Below, in pieces: positions 27,239 to 34,448 of a stretch of DNA of 64,000 nucleotides. The notes beneath the pieces were generated by a model that saw nothing but the letters and a program-made list of their open reading frames with translations, did no database searches and had not been told where the DNA came from. The first letter of the stretch is position 1, and each line of letters opens with the position of its first letter. This DNA is from an uncultured delta proteobacterium (GTDB taxonomy: Bacteria; Myxococcota_A; UBA9160; JAFDET01). The stretch is from positions 67,524 to 131,523 of the forward strand of contig CAMYLJ010000002.1 in the NCBI GenBank assembly GCA_947259215.1. The letters run 5' to 3'. Position numbers and translations under genes: made by a program.

Positions 27239-28006
27239 CTAGCGGAAGTCCCGGCGCTGGAAGATCAACGACGCCAGGAGCAGGAGAACGCTCGTGTACG
27301 CGATGGCGTAGAACACGGGCAGCACCACGTCGGATGCCGTGATGGGCAGATGGTGGACCGCGTGGAGCGTCAGGTTGAAGCTCTCCAGGTCCGGCAGCAC
27401 CCGATGCAGCCAGCGGGTGACCGCTTCCACCCCCGGGTCACCGGAGGCCGCCGCGAGAGCCAACAGGTCGCGCGTGAGGTGACCGGCGGCCGTGATGCCG
27501 GTGGTGAAGAGTGCAGCCAGCATGGGTGTGGTGAACGCCGAGAAGAGGGTCGCGAGTCCCACCACGACCGCCAGCTCCAGCCCCACCAGCGCTACCGCGG
27601 CCAGGTGGCCCAGGCCGAGCGGGGCGTCTCCAACCCACGACGTCAGCGCGAAGGCCACCGCCATGATGGCCACCAGCAGCCAGATGGTGGCCACCAGGCC
27701 CAGGTACTTGCCGATCAGGAAGGCCGTGCGCGAGACCGGCTTGGAGAGGATCGTGTAGACCGTGCGCCGATCGACCTCCCGGTGGATCAGGTTGATCCCC
27801 ACCGCGATGGCGATCACGATGCCGAAGAGCCGCATGGCGCCGAAGGCCAGGTTCTGGAGGATCCGCGTCTGCTCCACGTAGGAGAGACTCGAGAGGACCA
27901 TGCTGGCCGCGATCAGCACGATCGCGAAGGCGAGCAGGATGTAGAGGACCCGGTTTCGGATCGCCTCCCGGAACGTGTTGGCGGCGACGGCGAGTACGGC
28001 GGTCAC
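27239..28006 (-). CDS. pilI: ABC transporter permease (PilI-like)
   Basis: 255 aa with six predicted TM helices, of the ABC-2 permease type (FREAIRNRVLYILLAFAIVL near the N-terminus, YTILSKPVSRTAFLIGKYLG in the coupling region). Its ATG at 28006 overlaps the ATPase stop by 4 bases. In M. xanthus pilG, pilH and pilI lie between pilA and pilD and are needed for pilus assembly; order and size here fit that arrangement, which is the basis for the symbol. Confidence 0.82.
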   Translation of the reverse strand: MTAVLAVAANTFREAIRNRVLYILLAFAIVLIAASMVLSSLSYVEQTRILQNLAFGAMRLFGIVIAIAVGINLIHREVDRRTVYTILSKPVSRTAFLIGKYLGLVATIWLLVAIMAVAFALTSWVGDAPLGLGHLAAVALVGLELAVVVGLATLFSAFTTPMLAALFTTGITAAGHLTRDLLALAAASGDPGVEAVTRWLHRVLPDLESFNLTLHAVHHLPITASDVVLPVFYAIAYTSVLLLLASLIFQRRDFR

Positions 28007-28953
28007 CGGCCTCCCCCCGCTGCGCCTTCGACGGCGGACAGGAAGATCGTCTCCAGGGATTGGCGCAACGGCGTCACGGAGACCACCTCGGCACCGGCCC
28101 CCAGGGCCATCCCCAGCACGCCCTCCACGTCCTTTTCCGCCACCCGCAGCTCGACCCGCTCACCGTGGCCGCGCAGCTCCGCCTGGCAGCGTTGCTCCAG
28201 CCGCTCCGCCAGCTCGGGCTTCAGGTTGGCGAGCACCACCTGGCTCTTGCGCTCGCCCTCGCGCTCGAACTCCTCCAGCCGGCCCTCCCAGCGGATGCGG
28301 CCGTCCACCAGGATGGCGACCCGGTCGCAGAGCATCTCCACGTCGTGGAGGATGTGCGTGTTCATGAAGACGGTCTTGCCCTCGTCGCGCAGGCGCAGGA
28401 TGAGGTCGCGGATCTCCACGCGCCCGATCGGATCGAGGCCGCTCATGGGCTCGTCCAGGAACACCACCTGGGGGTCGTGGATCAGCGCCTGGGCGATACC
28501 CGCGCGCTGGAGCATGCCCTTGGAGTAGGTCCGCAGACGCGCGTCGCCCGCGTGCGCGAGCCCCACCCACGCCAGCAGGGTGTCGATGCGCGCCTCGCGC
28601 TCGGCGCGCGGGACCTTGGCGAGCCGGGCGTAGAAGCGCAGGAACTCGCGCCCGGTGAGGAAGTCGTGGAACCAGGGGTTCTCCGGCAGGAAGCCCACGT
28701 GCTCGCGAAACGCGGTCTCGCGCACGTCGTGCCCGAGGATGCGGGCGGTGCCGGACGTGGCGCCGATCAGGCCCATCAGGACCTTCAAGGTGGTGGTCTT
28801 GCCGGCGCCGTTGGGCCCCACGAAGCCGAAGATCTCGCCGGGGCTCACCTGGAACGAGATGCCGTGCAGCACCCGCTTCGTGCGCAGTCCGAAGCCAGGC
28901 CGGAAGTCCTTCACCACGTTTTCCACGCGGACGATCGGCGTGCCGCCGCTCAT
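28003..28953 (-). CDS. pilH: ABC transporter ATP-binding protein (PilH-like)
   Basis: 316 aa from the ATG at 28953, which overlaps the upstream stop (ATGA). Walker A GPNGAGKTTT, Walker B VVFLDEPMSGLDP and H-loop NTHILHDVE are intact. The signature motif is YSKGMLQR in place of LSGGQ, common in CcmA/NatA-type ATPases. A C-terminal regulatory region of about 80 residues follows. It pairs with the PilI-like permease; the substrate is unknown. Confidence 0.86.
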   Translation of the reverse strand: MSGGTPIVRVENVVKDFRPGFGLRTKRVLHGISFQVSPGEIFGFVGPNGAGKTTTLKVLMGLIGATSGTARILGHDVRETAFREHVGFLPENPWFHDFLTGREFLRFYARLAKVPRAEREARIDTLLAWVGLAHAGDARLRTYSKGMLQRAGIAQALIHDPQVVFLDEPMSGLDPIGRVEIRDLILRLRDEGKTVFMNTHILHDVEMLCDRVAILVDGRIRWEGRLEEFEREGERKSQVVLANLKPELAERLEQRCQAELRGHGERVELRVAEKDVEGVLGMALGAGAEVVSVTPLRQSLETIFLSAVEGAAGGGR

Positions 28954-29897
28954 TCCGTCCCCCAACGCTCGCGGCGCTCGCGGTCCATCTGGTGGGCGTG
29001 AGGCTCGTAGCGACGCCCGTAGTGGGCCGAGACGATGCGCCCGGACTCGTCGTCGAGCGCCCAGCCGGCGCCGTGGAGCTCCTCGGGCAGCGCCGGCAGC
29101 ACGGGCTGCGGCCCGCGCGCCAGGTCCGCCGGAGCGGCGATGTCCCGCCCATGGAGCTCGCGGTAACGCGCGCGGGCGGCGTCGAGCACCCGCGCCCGGC
29201 GCTCGGTCTCCACCTCCAGCAGGGCCTCGCGGAACTGCTCCCGCGCCGACTCGTCCTCGGCGCTCCGGGCCAGCTCGGCCAGCAGCGCCGCCGCGGTGTC
29301 CAGCTCTCCGCCGTGTGCGCGCAGGCGCGCCACCAGGCGCAACAGGTAGACCGGCGGATCCAGCACCCGCGGGCCGCCGTAGGGCGGATCGCCGCCGGAC
29401 AGCCCGATGGCGCCCTCCAGGGCGTCCGCGGCCGCCTCGGTGTCCCCCAGGTAGAAGAACTGGTTGAACCCCAGGTAGAAGTGATTGCGCCAGTCCTTCG
29501 GGTGGAAGGCGATGCCCCGCCGCAGGAGCCGGTTGGCTTCGCGCACCTGCTCGACGGACTGGGTCAGGAAGACCGCCGCCAGCCGGTAGGGGTGGGCGAC
29601 CCAGGGATTCACCGCGGTCGTCACGTCCACCAGGCGCCCCACCAGGGACGCCCGGCTGTAGCCCTCGCCGGCGCCCACGATCTGGACCACCTGGAGCCAG
29701 TAGAAGTCCGCCAGCACGCCGTCGAAGCCGAGGGAGAGCAGGCGCGCCACCTCGGGCCGGGGCACGAAGGCGTCCATCTGCTCGGCGCGGGAGCCGAGCG
29801 GCATGCGCGCGTGCAGGACCGCGGTGGCCGCGACGGCCAGGGCCAGGAGCCCCAGACGCAACGCCTGACCGCCGGAGTCGTTCCCCCCCCGAGCCAC
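28950..29897 (-). CDS. pilG: Membrane-anchored helical-repeat protein (PilG-like)
   Basis: 315 aa from the GTG at 29897, 14 bases past the pilin stop. One N-terminal TM helix (LGLLALAVAATAVLHARM) is followed by an extracytoplasmic helical region with TPR-like units (DWRNHFYLGFNQFFYLGDTE, LDTAAALLAELARSAEDE). The position between pilin and ABC-ATPase genes corresponds to PilG of M. xanthus; the assignment rests on synteny and topology, since PilG proteins are poorly conserved. Confidence 0.68.
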   Translation of the reverse strand: MARGGNDSGGQALRLGLLALAVAATAVLHARMPLGSRAEQMDAFVPRPEVARLLSLGFDGVLADFYWLQVVQIVGAGEGYSRASLVGRLVDVTTAVNPWVAHPYRLAAVFLTQSVEQVREANRLLRRGIAFHPKDWRNHFYLGFNQFFYLGDTEAAADALEGAIGLSGGDPPYGGPRVLDPPVYLLRLVARLRAHGGELDTAAALLAELARSAEDESAREQFREALLEVETERRARVLDAARARYRELHGRDIAAPADLARGPQPVLPALPEELHGAGWALDDESGRIVSAHYGRRYEPHAHQMDRERRERWGTE

Positions 29898-29910
29898 GAC
29901 GAACCCCCCC

Positions 29911-30519
29911 CTAGAAGTCGTCTGCACCGGGGGGAAAGACGGGTGCGACCGTGTTGTAGATGGGCTGGCTGGTGGTGAAATCGAGGGGCGGCCCCGAGTG
30001 GGGCACGAGGCCACCGCAGATCGAGCAGTCCGGAACGGCGTTGGCGTTGTCCGGGTAGGCGTAGAGGAAGGCCGAGATGAAGCCGTCGTCGTCGACGTCG
30101 CCGAAGGCCGCCGCCATGAAGGACGGGCCGTTGCCCGTGTCGGCGGCGGCGGTCACCTCGTAGTCGAAGAACGTGGCGCCTTCCGGGACCCAGCCTACGA
30201 GCTCGAAGCCCAGGCCGACGGCCATGGTGGAGAAGCGGCCGGTGCCCGTGCCCTTCCAGTTGCGCTTGTTGCCGTTGGGCGTGCCCGCAGGCGAGGCGTC
30301 CGACTGGATGAAGCTGCCGAATTCCGTGGCGTAGGAGAGCTGTACCTTGCGGATCGACTCGAGGTTCGCGTAGGCCTCGCTGCGCTTGGTGCGCCACTGG
30401 TAGCGGGTGAAGGAGGTGATCGCCGTGGCCGCGAGGATCCCGAGGATCGCGACCGTGATCATGAGCTCGAGCAGCGTGAAGCCGCGTTCGCGATGCGTGC
30501 TACCGACCTCGACCCGCAT
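29911..30519 (-). CDS. Type IV pilin-like protein, second pilin
   Basis: 202 aa. The prepilin site HRERG/FTLLELMITVAILGIL has Glu5 and a hydrophobic helix. The mature protein has a C-terminal Cys pair in DCSICGG and an Asp-rich GDVDDDGF segment. It lies 87 bases downstream of pilA, past a strong hairpin, and is co-oriented with pilG. It may be a minor pilin expressed below pilA level because of the hairpin. Confidence 0.9.
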   Translation of the reverse strand: MRVEVGSTHRERGFTLLELMITVAILGILAATAITSFTRYQWRTKRSEAYANLESIRKVQLSYATEFGSFIQSDASPAGTPNGNKRNWKGTGTGRFSTMAVGLGFELVGWVPEGATFFDYEVTAAADTGNGPSFMAAAFGDVDDDGFISAFLYAYPDNANAVPDCSICGGLVPHSGPPLDFTTSQPIYNTVAPVFPPGADDF

Positions 30520-30560
30520 GGCGTGCTTCCCTTTCCGTCTGAGAGAGCGCGGCGAGAGTG

Positions 30561-30590
30561 AAGGTGGGAGGGCCGGAGCCCTCCCACCTT
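30561..30590 (-). terminator. Strong hairpin between the two pilin genes
   Basis: Arms AAGGTGGGAGGG and CCCTCCCACCTT give a perfect 12-bp stem around a 6-base loop, 17 bases after the pilA stop. It can act as a partial terminator or 3' stabiliser that raises pilA mRNA over the downstream genes. Confidence 0.7.
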
Positions 30591-30606
30591 CGTGGGTCTC
30601 GACGTC

Positions 30607-31188
30607 CTAGTAGATGCTCTGCCCGTGGCCAGCGGCGCACGGACCGACCGTCTCCAGGAGGTCCTGGGTGGCGGTGATGGAGTTGTACACGCCACCCACC
30701 ACGCAGGTACCACCGCTGGCGGAACCCGCGATACCATTGGAGGTACCCGGAACGGGCTTCACGTAGCCCCACCAGTTGATGGTGTTGTCGTTGTCGATGT
30801 CCGACCCGGCCTCGGCCGTGTAGTGGTCGGCCGGGGTGCCGCCGGTGGTCATGGAGTAGCTGTAGTACACCTCACCCTCGGGCGACCAGCCGACCGTGTT
30901 CAAGCCGGCCGTACCCGCACCCCACTTCGCCTTCTGCGTGTCCAGCGAGGTGGTCGCGCGCGGCCACAGGGTCGTGGACGCCACGTACACGCCGAACTCG
31001 GCGAAGTAGCCCTCCTCGGCCGTACGGATCGCGGCGAGGTTGGCCTTCCCCTCTGCGGCCTTCGACCGCAGCTGGAAGCGCAGGAAGTTGGGAATGGCGA
31101 TCGCGGCCAGAATGCCGATGATCGCAACCACGATCATGAGCTCGATGAGCGTGAAGCCGCCCGAGCGCTTGCGAAGAAGCTTGCGCAT
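30607..31188 (-). CDS. pilA: Type IV major pilin
   Basis: 193 aa. A short basic leader ends in KRSGG; cleavage gives [20 protein letters not shown] with Glu5. The next stretch, [20 protein letters not shown], resembles delta-proteobacterial PilA proteins. A C-terminal Cys pair about 30 residues apart ([14 protein letters not shown]) could form the D-loop disulfide. Ser/Thr-rich segments ([22 protein letters not shown]) are possible O-glycosylation sites. It is driven by the sigma-54 promoter upstream. Confidence 0.94.
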   Translation of the reverse strand: MRKLLRKRSGGFTLIELMIVVAIIGILAAIAIPNFLRFQLRSKAAEGKANLAAIRTAEEGYFAEFGVYVASTTLWPRATTSLDTQKAKWGAGTAGLNTVGWSPEGEVYYSYSMTTGGTPADHYTAEAGSDIDNDNTINWWGYVKPVPGTSNGIAGSASGGTCVVGGVYNSITATQDLLETVGPCAAGHGQSIY

Positions 31189-31288
31189 GTTCGCTTGTCT
31201 CCTTTGCGTGCCGAGCGCGCCTTCCGCCGAGCACCTTGCCCGGTCGGTTCGACCTCACACCCGGATACGCGGGTCACGCGTGCACGGA

Positions 31289-31304
31289 GCAATGGTCGTG
31301 CCAA
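31289..31304 (-). promoter_or_regulatory. Sigma-54 promoter of pilA
   Basis: Minus strand TTGGCACGACCATTGC has both -24 (TGGCAC) and -12 (TTGC) elements at the required spacing. Transcription would start near 31278, giving a leader of about 90 bases before the pilA ATG. In M. xanthus and Pseudomonas pilA is transcribed by sigma-54 with PilR; no pilR or pilS is in the window. Confidence 0.85.
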
Positions 31305-31416
31305 GGCCCCCACTGCGTACCCTTGCATCGGCAGCCCCGCGCTCGAAGTTGAGGCGCCTCCGCGGCGATCCGGGCCCCGGTCTGGCGCGCTCGGATCCCC
31401 CCGGGAGCCCTCAGAG

Positions 31417-31455
31417 GTGACATTCTGCGGCGCTCCCGGCGACGGAGCGCGTCAC
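31417..31455. repeat. Interrupted inverted repeat between pilA promoter and tRNA-Glu
   Basis: GCGCTCC (31430-31436) pairs with GGAGCGC (31444-31450), and outside it GTGAC (31417-31421) with GTCAC (31451-31455), with an 8-base bulge. It is about 115 bases upstream of the -24 element and could be an activator site or a structured leader; nothing else is seen between 31305 and the tRNA. Confidence 0.35.
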
Positions 31456-31510
31456 TCCGGGGTTGCTGGCGACCCCCAGCCAGAGCGGCTAGGTTGCCGC
31501 GCGTCCGCGT

Positions 31511-31586
31511 GCTCCCATCGTCTAGCGGTCTAGGACGGGGCCCTCTCAAGGCTCAAACACGGGTTCGAGTCCCGTTGGGAGCACCA
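31511..31586 (+). tRNA. tRNA-Glu (anticodon CTC)
   Basis: Acceptor GCTCCCA/TGGGAGC, D-arm TCGTCTAGCGG, anticodon loop CTCTCAA with anticodon CTC, T-arm ACGGG-TTCGAGT-CCCGT. The 3' CCA is encoded (31584-31586). It reads GAG. Confidence 0.95.
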
Positions 31587-31751
31587 CCCTTCTTTCCCTC
31601 TGCAGTGTTCCGCAGCGTCCGGGTGCGTCGTCCTCGATGATCGGAACGCCCGCGCGCGGGGCGATCTCCTGCGAGCAGCCGATGCAGCGCCGCTCGTCGC
31701 CCTCCGCATGGTCTTGTTGAAAGGCATGCGAGGCACGGTAGGCTCCCGCCC

Positions 31752-32336
31752 GTGAGTGCGTTCGTCTTCGCCTTCATGGACATGGAGTTCGGGGGACTCG
31801 ACCCGGAGCTGCACGACATCACCGAGATCGCGGTGATCCTGACGGACTACCGCCTGGCGGAGTTCGCGTCGCGGGAGTGGAAGGTCCGGGCGCGGCCGGA
31901 GCGCATCACGCCCCAGGCCGCCGAGATGTCCGGCTACTCGGACGAGGCCTGGAAGGACGCGATCCCGGTGCGCCAGGCGCTGACCGAGGTGGCGGAGATG
32001 CTGCCCGCCGGCAAGGTGTCGGTCCCGGCCGGTCAGAACGTGCGCATGGACGTGATGTTCCTGGAGCGCGCCTACAAGAGCTGCGGGATCCCCTACCCCT
32101 TCGACTACCACGTGATCGACCTGGCGACGCTCTTCTACAGCTGGTCGCTCGTCTGCGGCGAGACGGTGCCGGCCCTCTCCCTGCGCCAGGCGGCCACCCA
32201 CGCCGGGCTGATCGAAGGGGTGGTGGAACACCGGGCCATGGCCGACGCGCGCCTCACGCTGGAGGCCTTCCGGCACTACGTGGGCCGGCTGGCCCCGCGA
32301 CCGCTGCCGGACGCGCCCGCCGCAGCCCGCGCCTGA
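31752..32336 (+). CDS. DEDDh-family 3'-5' exonuclease
   Basis: 194 aa from the GTG at 31752. Exo I motif FMDMEFGGLD (Asp-x-Glu), Exo II AGQNVRMDVMFL, Exo III EHRAMADARLTLEAF with His-x4-Asp: the DnaQ/RNase T type. It lacks a polymerase-binding or other extra domain, so it could act on RNA or DNA ends. Its last 19 codons are echoed 470 bases downstream (see 32741-32797). It stands alone between tRNA-Glu and a 16-base palindrome. Confidence 0.88.
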   Translation: MSAFVFAFMDMEFGGLDPELHDITEIAVILTDYRLAEFASREWKVRARPERITPQAAEMSGYSDEAWKDAIPVRQALTEVAEMLPAGKVSVPAGQNVRMDVMFLERAYKSCGIPYPFDYHVIDLATLFYSWSLVCGETVPALSLRQAATHAGLIEGVVEHRAMADARLTLEAFRHYVGRLAPRPLPDAPAAARA

Positions 32337-32344
32337 GGTCCGAG

Positions 32345-32360
32345 CCCCGGCCGGCCGGGG
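32345..32360 (+). terminator. Palindrome after the exonuclease gene
   Basis: CCCCGGCCGGCCGGGG is a perfect 16-base palindrome 8 bases past the exonuclease stop. No T-run is present. Confidence 0.4.
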
Positions 32361-32385
32361 GCCCCGGCGGCCCCGGTTTCGGCGG

Positions 32386-32415
32386 TTGACTCCGCTACCG
32401 CATCGGGTGTAGAGG
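32386..32415 (+). promoter_or_regulatory. Possible sigma-70 promoter before the sigma-like gene
   Basis: TTGACT (32386-32391) and TAGAGG (32410-32415) are 18 bases apart. The -35 is good, the -10 weak. It lies 37 bases before the TTG start at 32452, which has GGAGG 10 bases upstream. Confidence 0.4.
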
Positions 32416-32451
32416 TAGAGCCGTTGGGGGGGGCCTGGAGGCGCCGCCCGC

Positions 32452-32727
32452 TTGTCTGAGTCGGCCCGAGCCCCGGAATCCGATCTCGCCTTGGTCGGCA
32501 AGGTGCTGCGCGGCAGCCAGCCGCACTTCGACCTCCTGTTCCAGAGCTACTTCGACCGTGTCTACGCCGTTGCCCAGCGTCACCTGGGCGACGTGCGCGA
32601 GGCGGAGCGCGTGACCGAAGAGGTGTTCGCGGTGCTGCTGCGCGACCTCGCCGCCTTCGATGGGCGTATCAGCCTCGCGCAGTGGGTGCTCGGCATCCTG
32701 AAGAAGGAGCTCGGCGCGCGGCGCTGA
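32452..32727 (+). CDS. Region-2-only sigma-70-like protein
   Basis: 91 aa from a TTG. Residues about 12-85 match ECF sigma region 2: DLALVGKVLRGSQPHFDLLF, YFDRVYAVAQRHLGDVREAE, VTEEVFAVLLRDLAAFDG, ISLAQWVLGILKKELGARR. It is close to region 2 of the ECF factor at 34449-35024 (SREHFELLYRSYFPRVYRFA). The protein stops right after region 2; region 4, which reads the -35 element, is absent. It may be a truncated paralogue or a regulator that binds core polymerase alone. Confidence 0.7.
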   Translation: MSESARAPESDLALVGKVLRGSQPHFDLLFQSYFDRVYAVAQRHLGDVREAERVTEEVFAVLLRDLAAFDGRISLAQWVLGILKKELGARR

Positions 32728-32740
32728 GAGCGGCTCCGGT

Positions 32741-32797
32741 CTTCCGGCGTTACGTCGGGCGGCTCGCCCCGCCCCCGCCGCCGGACGCGCCCGCCGC
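32741..32797 (+). repeat. Diverged copy of the exonuclease 3' coding end
   Basis: This 57-base stretch aligns without gaps to 32267-32323 inside the exonuclease gene, with 49 of 57 bases identical. Read in the matching frame it gives FRRYVGRLAPPPPPDAPAA against FRHYVGRLAPRPLPDAPAA; many differences fall on third codon positions. It now overlaps, antisense, the last codons of the kinase-like gene. Confidence 0.65.
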
Positions 32798-33367
32798 GGT
32801 CCTCGCCGCGGGCTCGAGCCTCACCCGCCACTTCTCCAGCGCGCGACGGTCGATCCACGCCAGCAGCGGCAGCAGCAGCCGCGCGGCGAGGCCGCCGGGC
32901 CGCAGGCAGACCGCGGAGCCGAAATCGATCAGTACCGGGCGACCCGACGCGTCCGCGAGCACGTTGCTCCGGTGGCGCAGGTCCAGGTGGGCCACGCCGC
33001 GGGCGTGCATGCCGTCGATGGCGCCGGCCAGGGCGTCCACGAATCCGGGCGGGACCTCGCCGGCCAGGCTGCGCCCCATGCGCCGGCCCGGCCGGTACTC
33101 GATCACCAGCGCCAGCTCGTCGATCCGCCCCAGCAGCCGCGGCACCGCCGGGTGCCCGCGAAGCGCCTGGTAGGCGCGCTCCTCGCGCCGCCCCAGCCAG
33201 GGCGCGAGCCAGCGGCGCACCCAGGGGCCGCGCGGCGCCCAGTCCTTCACGACCACCGGCCCGGACGGGCCCGGCACCAGCAACACGTCCGGGTTGCGGC
33301 GGTTGCCGCGGTTCAGGAGCTGGACGGTCTCGTGGCGGAGGCTGGCTCGCGTGACGCCGTGGCTCAC
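32750..33367 (-). CDS. Small kinase-like protein (LPS/RIO kinase fold)
   Basis: 205 aa. Catalytic loop HLDLRHRSNV (His-x-Asp-x4-Asn) and metal site VLIDFGSAV are intact; VVVKDWAPRG provides a Lys in the position of the ATP-binding Lys and EERAYQALRG the following helix Glu. The size and LIEYRPGRRM-like hinge resemble the lipopolysaccharide core kinase/RIO group (Kdo kinase-like) rather than Ser/Thr kinases. The Gly-rich C-terminus (GASGGGGGASRPT) is encoded antisense to the duplicated exonuclease tail, so this end was probably created by that duplication. Substrate unknown. Confidence 0.8.
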   Translation of the reverse strand: MSHGVTRASLRHETVQLLNRGNRRNPDVLLVPGPSGPVVVKDWAPRGPWVRRWLAPWLGRREERAYQALRGHPAVPRLLGRIDELALVIEYRPGRRMGRSLAGEVPPGFVDALAGAIDGMHARGVAHLDLRHRSNVLADASGRPVLIDFGSAVCLRPGGLAARLLLPLLAWIDRRALEKWRVRLEPAARTAAGASGGGGGASRPT

Positions 33368-33383
33368 ACGGGGAGCCTAGCTG

Positions 33384-33404
33384 ACGGAGCCCGAAGGGCT
33401 CCGT
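33384..33404 (-). terminator. Terminator hairpins after the ECF operon
   Basis: ACGGAGCCC and GGGCTCCGT form a perfect 9-bp stem with a GAA loop; a TTT follows on the plus side. A second imperfect hairpin (33416-33426 with 33434-33444) lies between it and the stop at 33448. Together they can end the minus-strand ECF transcript. Confidence 0.6.
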
Positions 33405-33447
33405 TTGCGGCGCAAGCCGGCCCAAGCCTTCGTCTTGGGTCGGCCTG

Positions 33448-33687
33448 CTAGCCGCTCCCCCCGTCGCTGCCGCCGAAGCGCTCGCGCACGATGGTCCAGA
33501 GCTTCCGCCGCAGCCGCTCGCGGAAGAGCGGATCGGCGTCCACCTCGACGTCGTCGGCGTCCAGGAAATCGCGGAGCTCGTCCGCGGAGATGTCGTCCGG
33601 AAGACTGTTGAACACGTCGTTCGCTTGCTCCTGATGCCAGCGCTCCGGCCCGCCGTCCCCCCCCTGGGTCGGGCGCGTCCGCCTCAC
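33448..33687 (-). CDS. Small acidic protein coupled to an ECF sigma gene
   Basis: 79 aa from a GTG at 33687 overlapping the sigma gene stop (GTGA). The N-terminus is Gly/Arg-rich and the core is DVFNSLPDDISADELRDFLD followed by ADPLFRERLRRKLWTIVRER. There is no TM helix and no zinc anti-sigma His-Cys motif. Translational coupling suggests a partner of the sigma factor, for example an anti-sigma or regulator, but the sequence itself gives no known family. Confidence 0.65.
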   Translation of the reverse strand: MRRTRPTQGGDGGPERWHQEQANDVFNSLPDDISADELRDFLDADDVEVDADPLFRERLRRKLWTIVRERFGGSDGGSG

Positions 33688-34280
33688 GCCGGGCTCCAAT
33701 CCGGTCCGCTCTTGTCGCTGTCCCGCTGCGCCTCGATGGCGTCCACCAACAACCGCTTCACGCGGTAGAGGCTCGAGCGGATCGCGTCGGCGGTGCGACC
33801 GGTGCGCTTTGCGATCTCCCGGATCGAGAGGTTGTCCTCGTGCCGGAAGCGGAAGACGTCCACCTGCCAATCCGACACGGACGCCAGCTGCTCCTGGATG
33901 ACACCCACGTAGCGGCGTAACACGAGCTGTTCGTCGGGAGCGCAGGAGCCGATCGAGGGCGCCGGCTGGAGGCTCTCCGCATCGACGGCGCCGAGGCGCT
34001 CGCTCTCGGCACGCATCCGGCGCAGGTGGTTGTTGATGGTGTTGCGGGCCACACCGAATATCCAGGTCAATAACTGGGACTCACCTCGGAATGCGCCCGC
34101 GGACCGGAAGACCGCAGCGAAGGTCTCCTGCACCACCTCCTCGGCGTCCGCCCGGTTGCGGATGCGGACCACCGTGAAGTTGTAGATGCGCTGGAAGTAA
34201 CGCGCATAGAGCTCGTTGAAACAAGCCTCTTCGGTGTTGCGGATGCCTTCTACCAGCTCCGCGTCCGTGAGGCTCGACAT
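33684..34280 (-). CDS. ECF-type RNA polymerase sigma factor (1)
   Basis: 198 aa from the ATG at 34280 (MSSLTDAELVEGIRNTEEAC). Region 2: ELYARYFQRIYNFTVVRIRN, ADAEEVVQETFAAVFRSAGA and WIFGVARNTINNHLRRMRAE. Region 4: DVFRFRHEDNLSIREIAKRT and TADAIRSSLYRVKRLLVDAI. Regions 1 and 3 are absent, as expected for group 4. No clear ribosome-binding site precedes 34280, so the start is uncertain; it is nevertheless the first credible ATG before region 2. It lies downstream of a second ECF gene, separated by a palindrome. Confidence 0.9.
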   Translation of the reverse strand: MSSLTDAELVEGIRNTEEACFNELYARYFQRIYNFTVVRIRNRADAEEVVQETFAAVFRSAGAFRGESQLLTWIFGVARNTINNHLRRMRAESERLGAVDAESLQPAPSIGSCAPDEQLVLRRYVGVIQEQLASVSDWQVDVFRFRHEDNLSIREIAKRTGRTADAIRSSLYRVKRLLVDAIEAQRDSDKSGPDWSPA

Positions 34281-34429
34281 CGGACGCACAGCGTCGTCCG
34301 AGGTTGCGGGGACCGTACGGGGCAACGCGGTTACTCCAGCGTTGTCCCCCTCCCAGGAAACGGGCTCCCTAGCCCTCACGCACTGAAGTGGAGCCGGGCA
34401 GCTCCACGTGGCAGGAAATCTCACTTGCG

Positions 34430-34448
34430 GGATCCCCCAGGGGGATCC
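34430..34448 (-). terminator. Palindrome directly after the second ECF gene
   Basis: GGATCCCCCAGGGGGATCC, a perfect 19-base palindrome, abuts the stop of the minus-strand ECF gene at 34449. Its first 16 bases are identical to 8883-8898. A 7-bp hairpin GTGGAGC/GCTCCAC follows at 34388-34407. No T-run. Confidence 0.5.
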
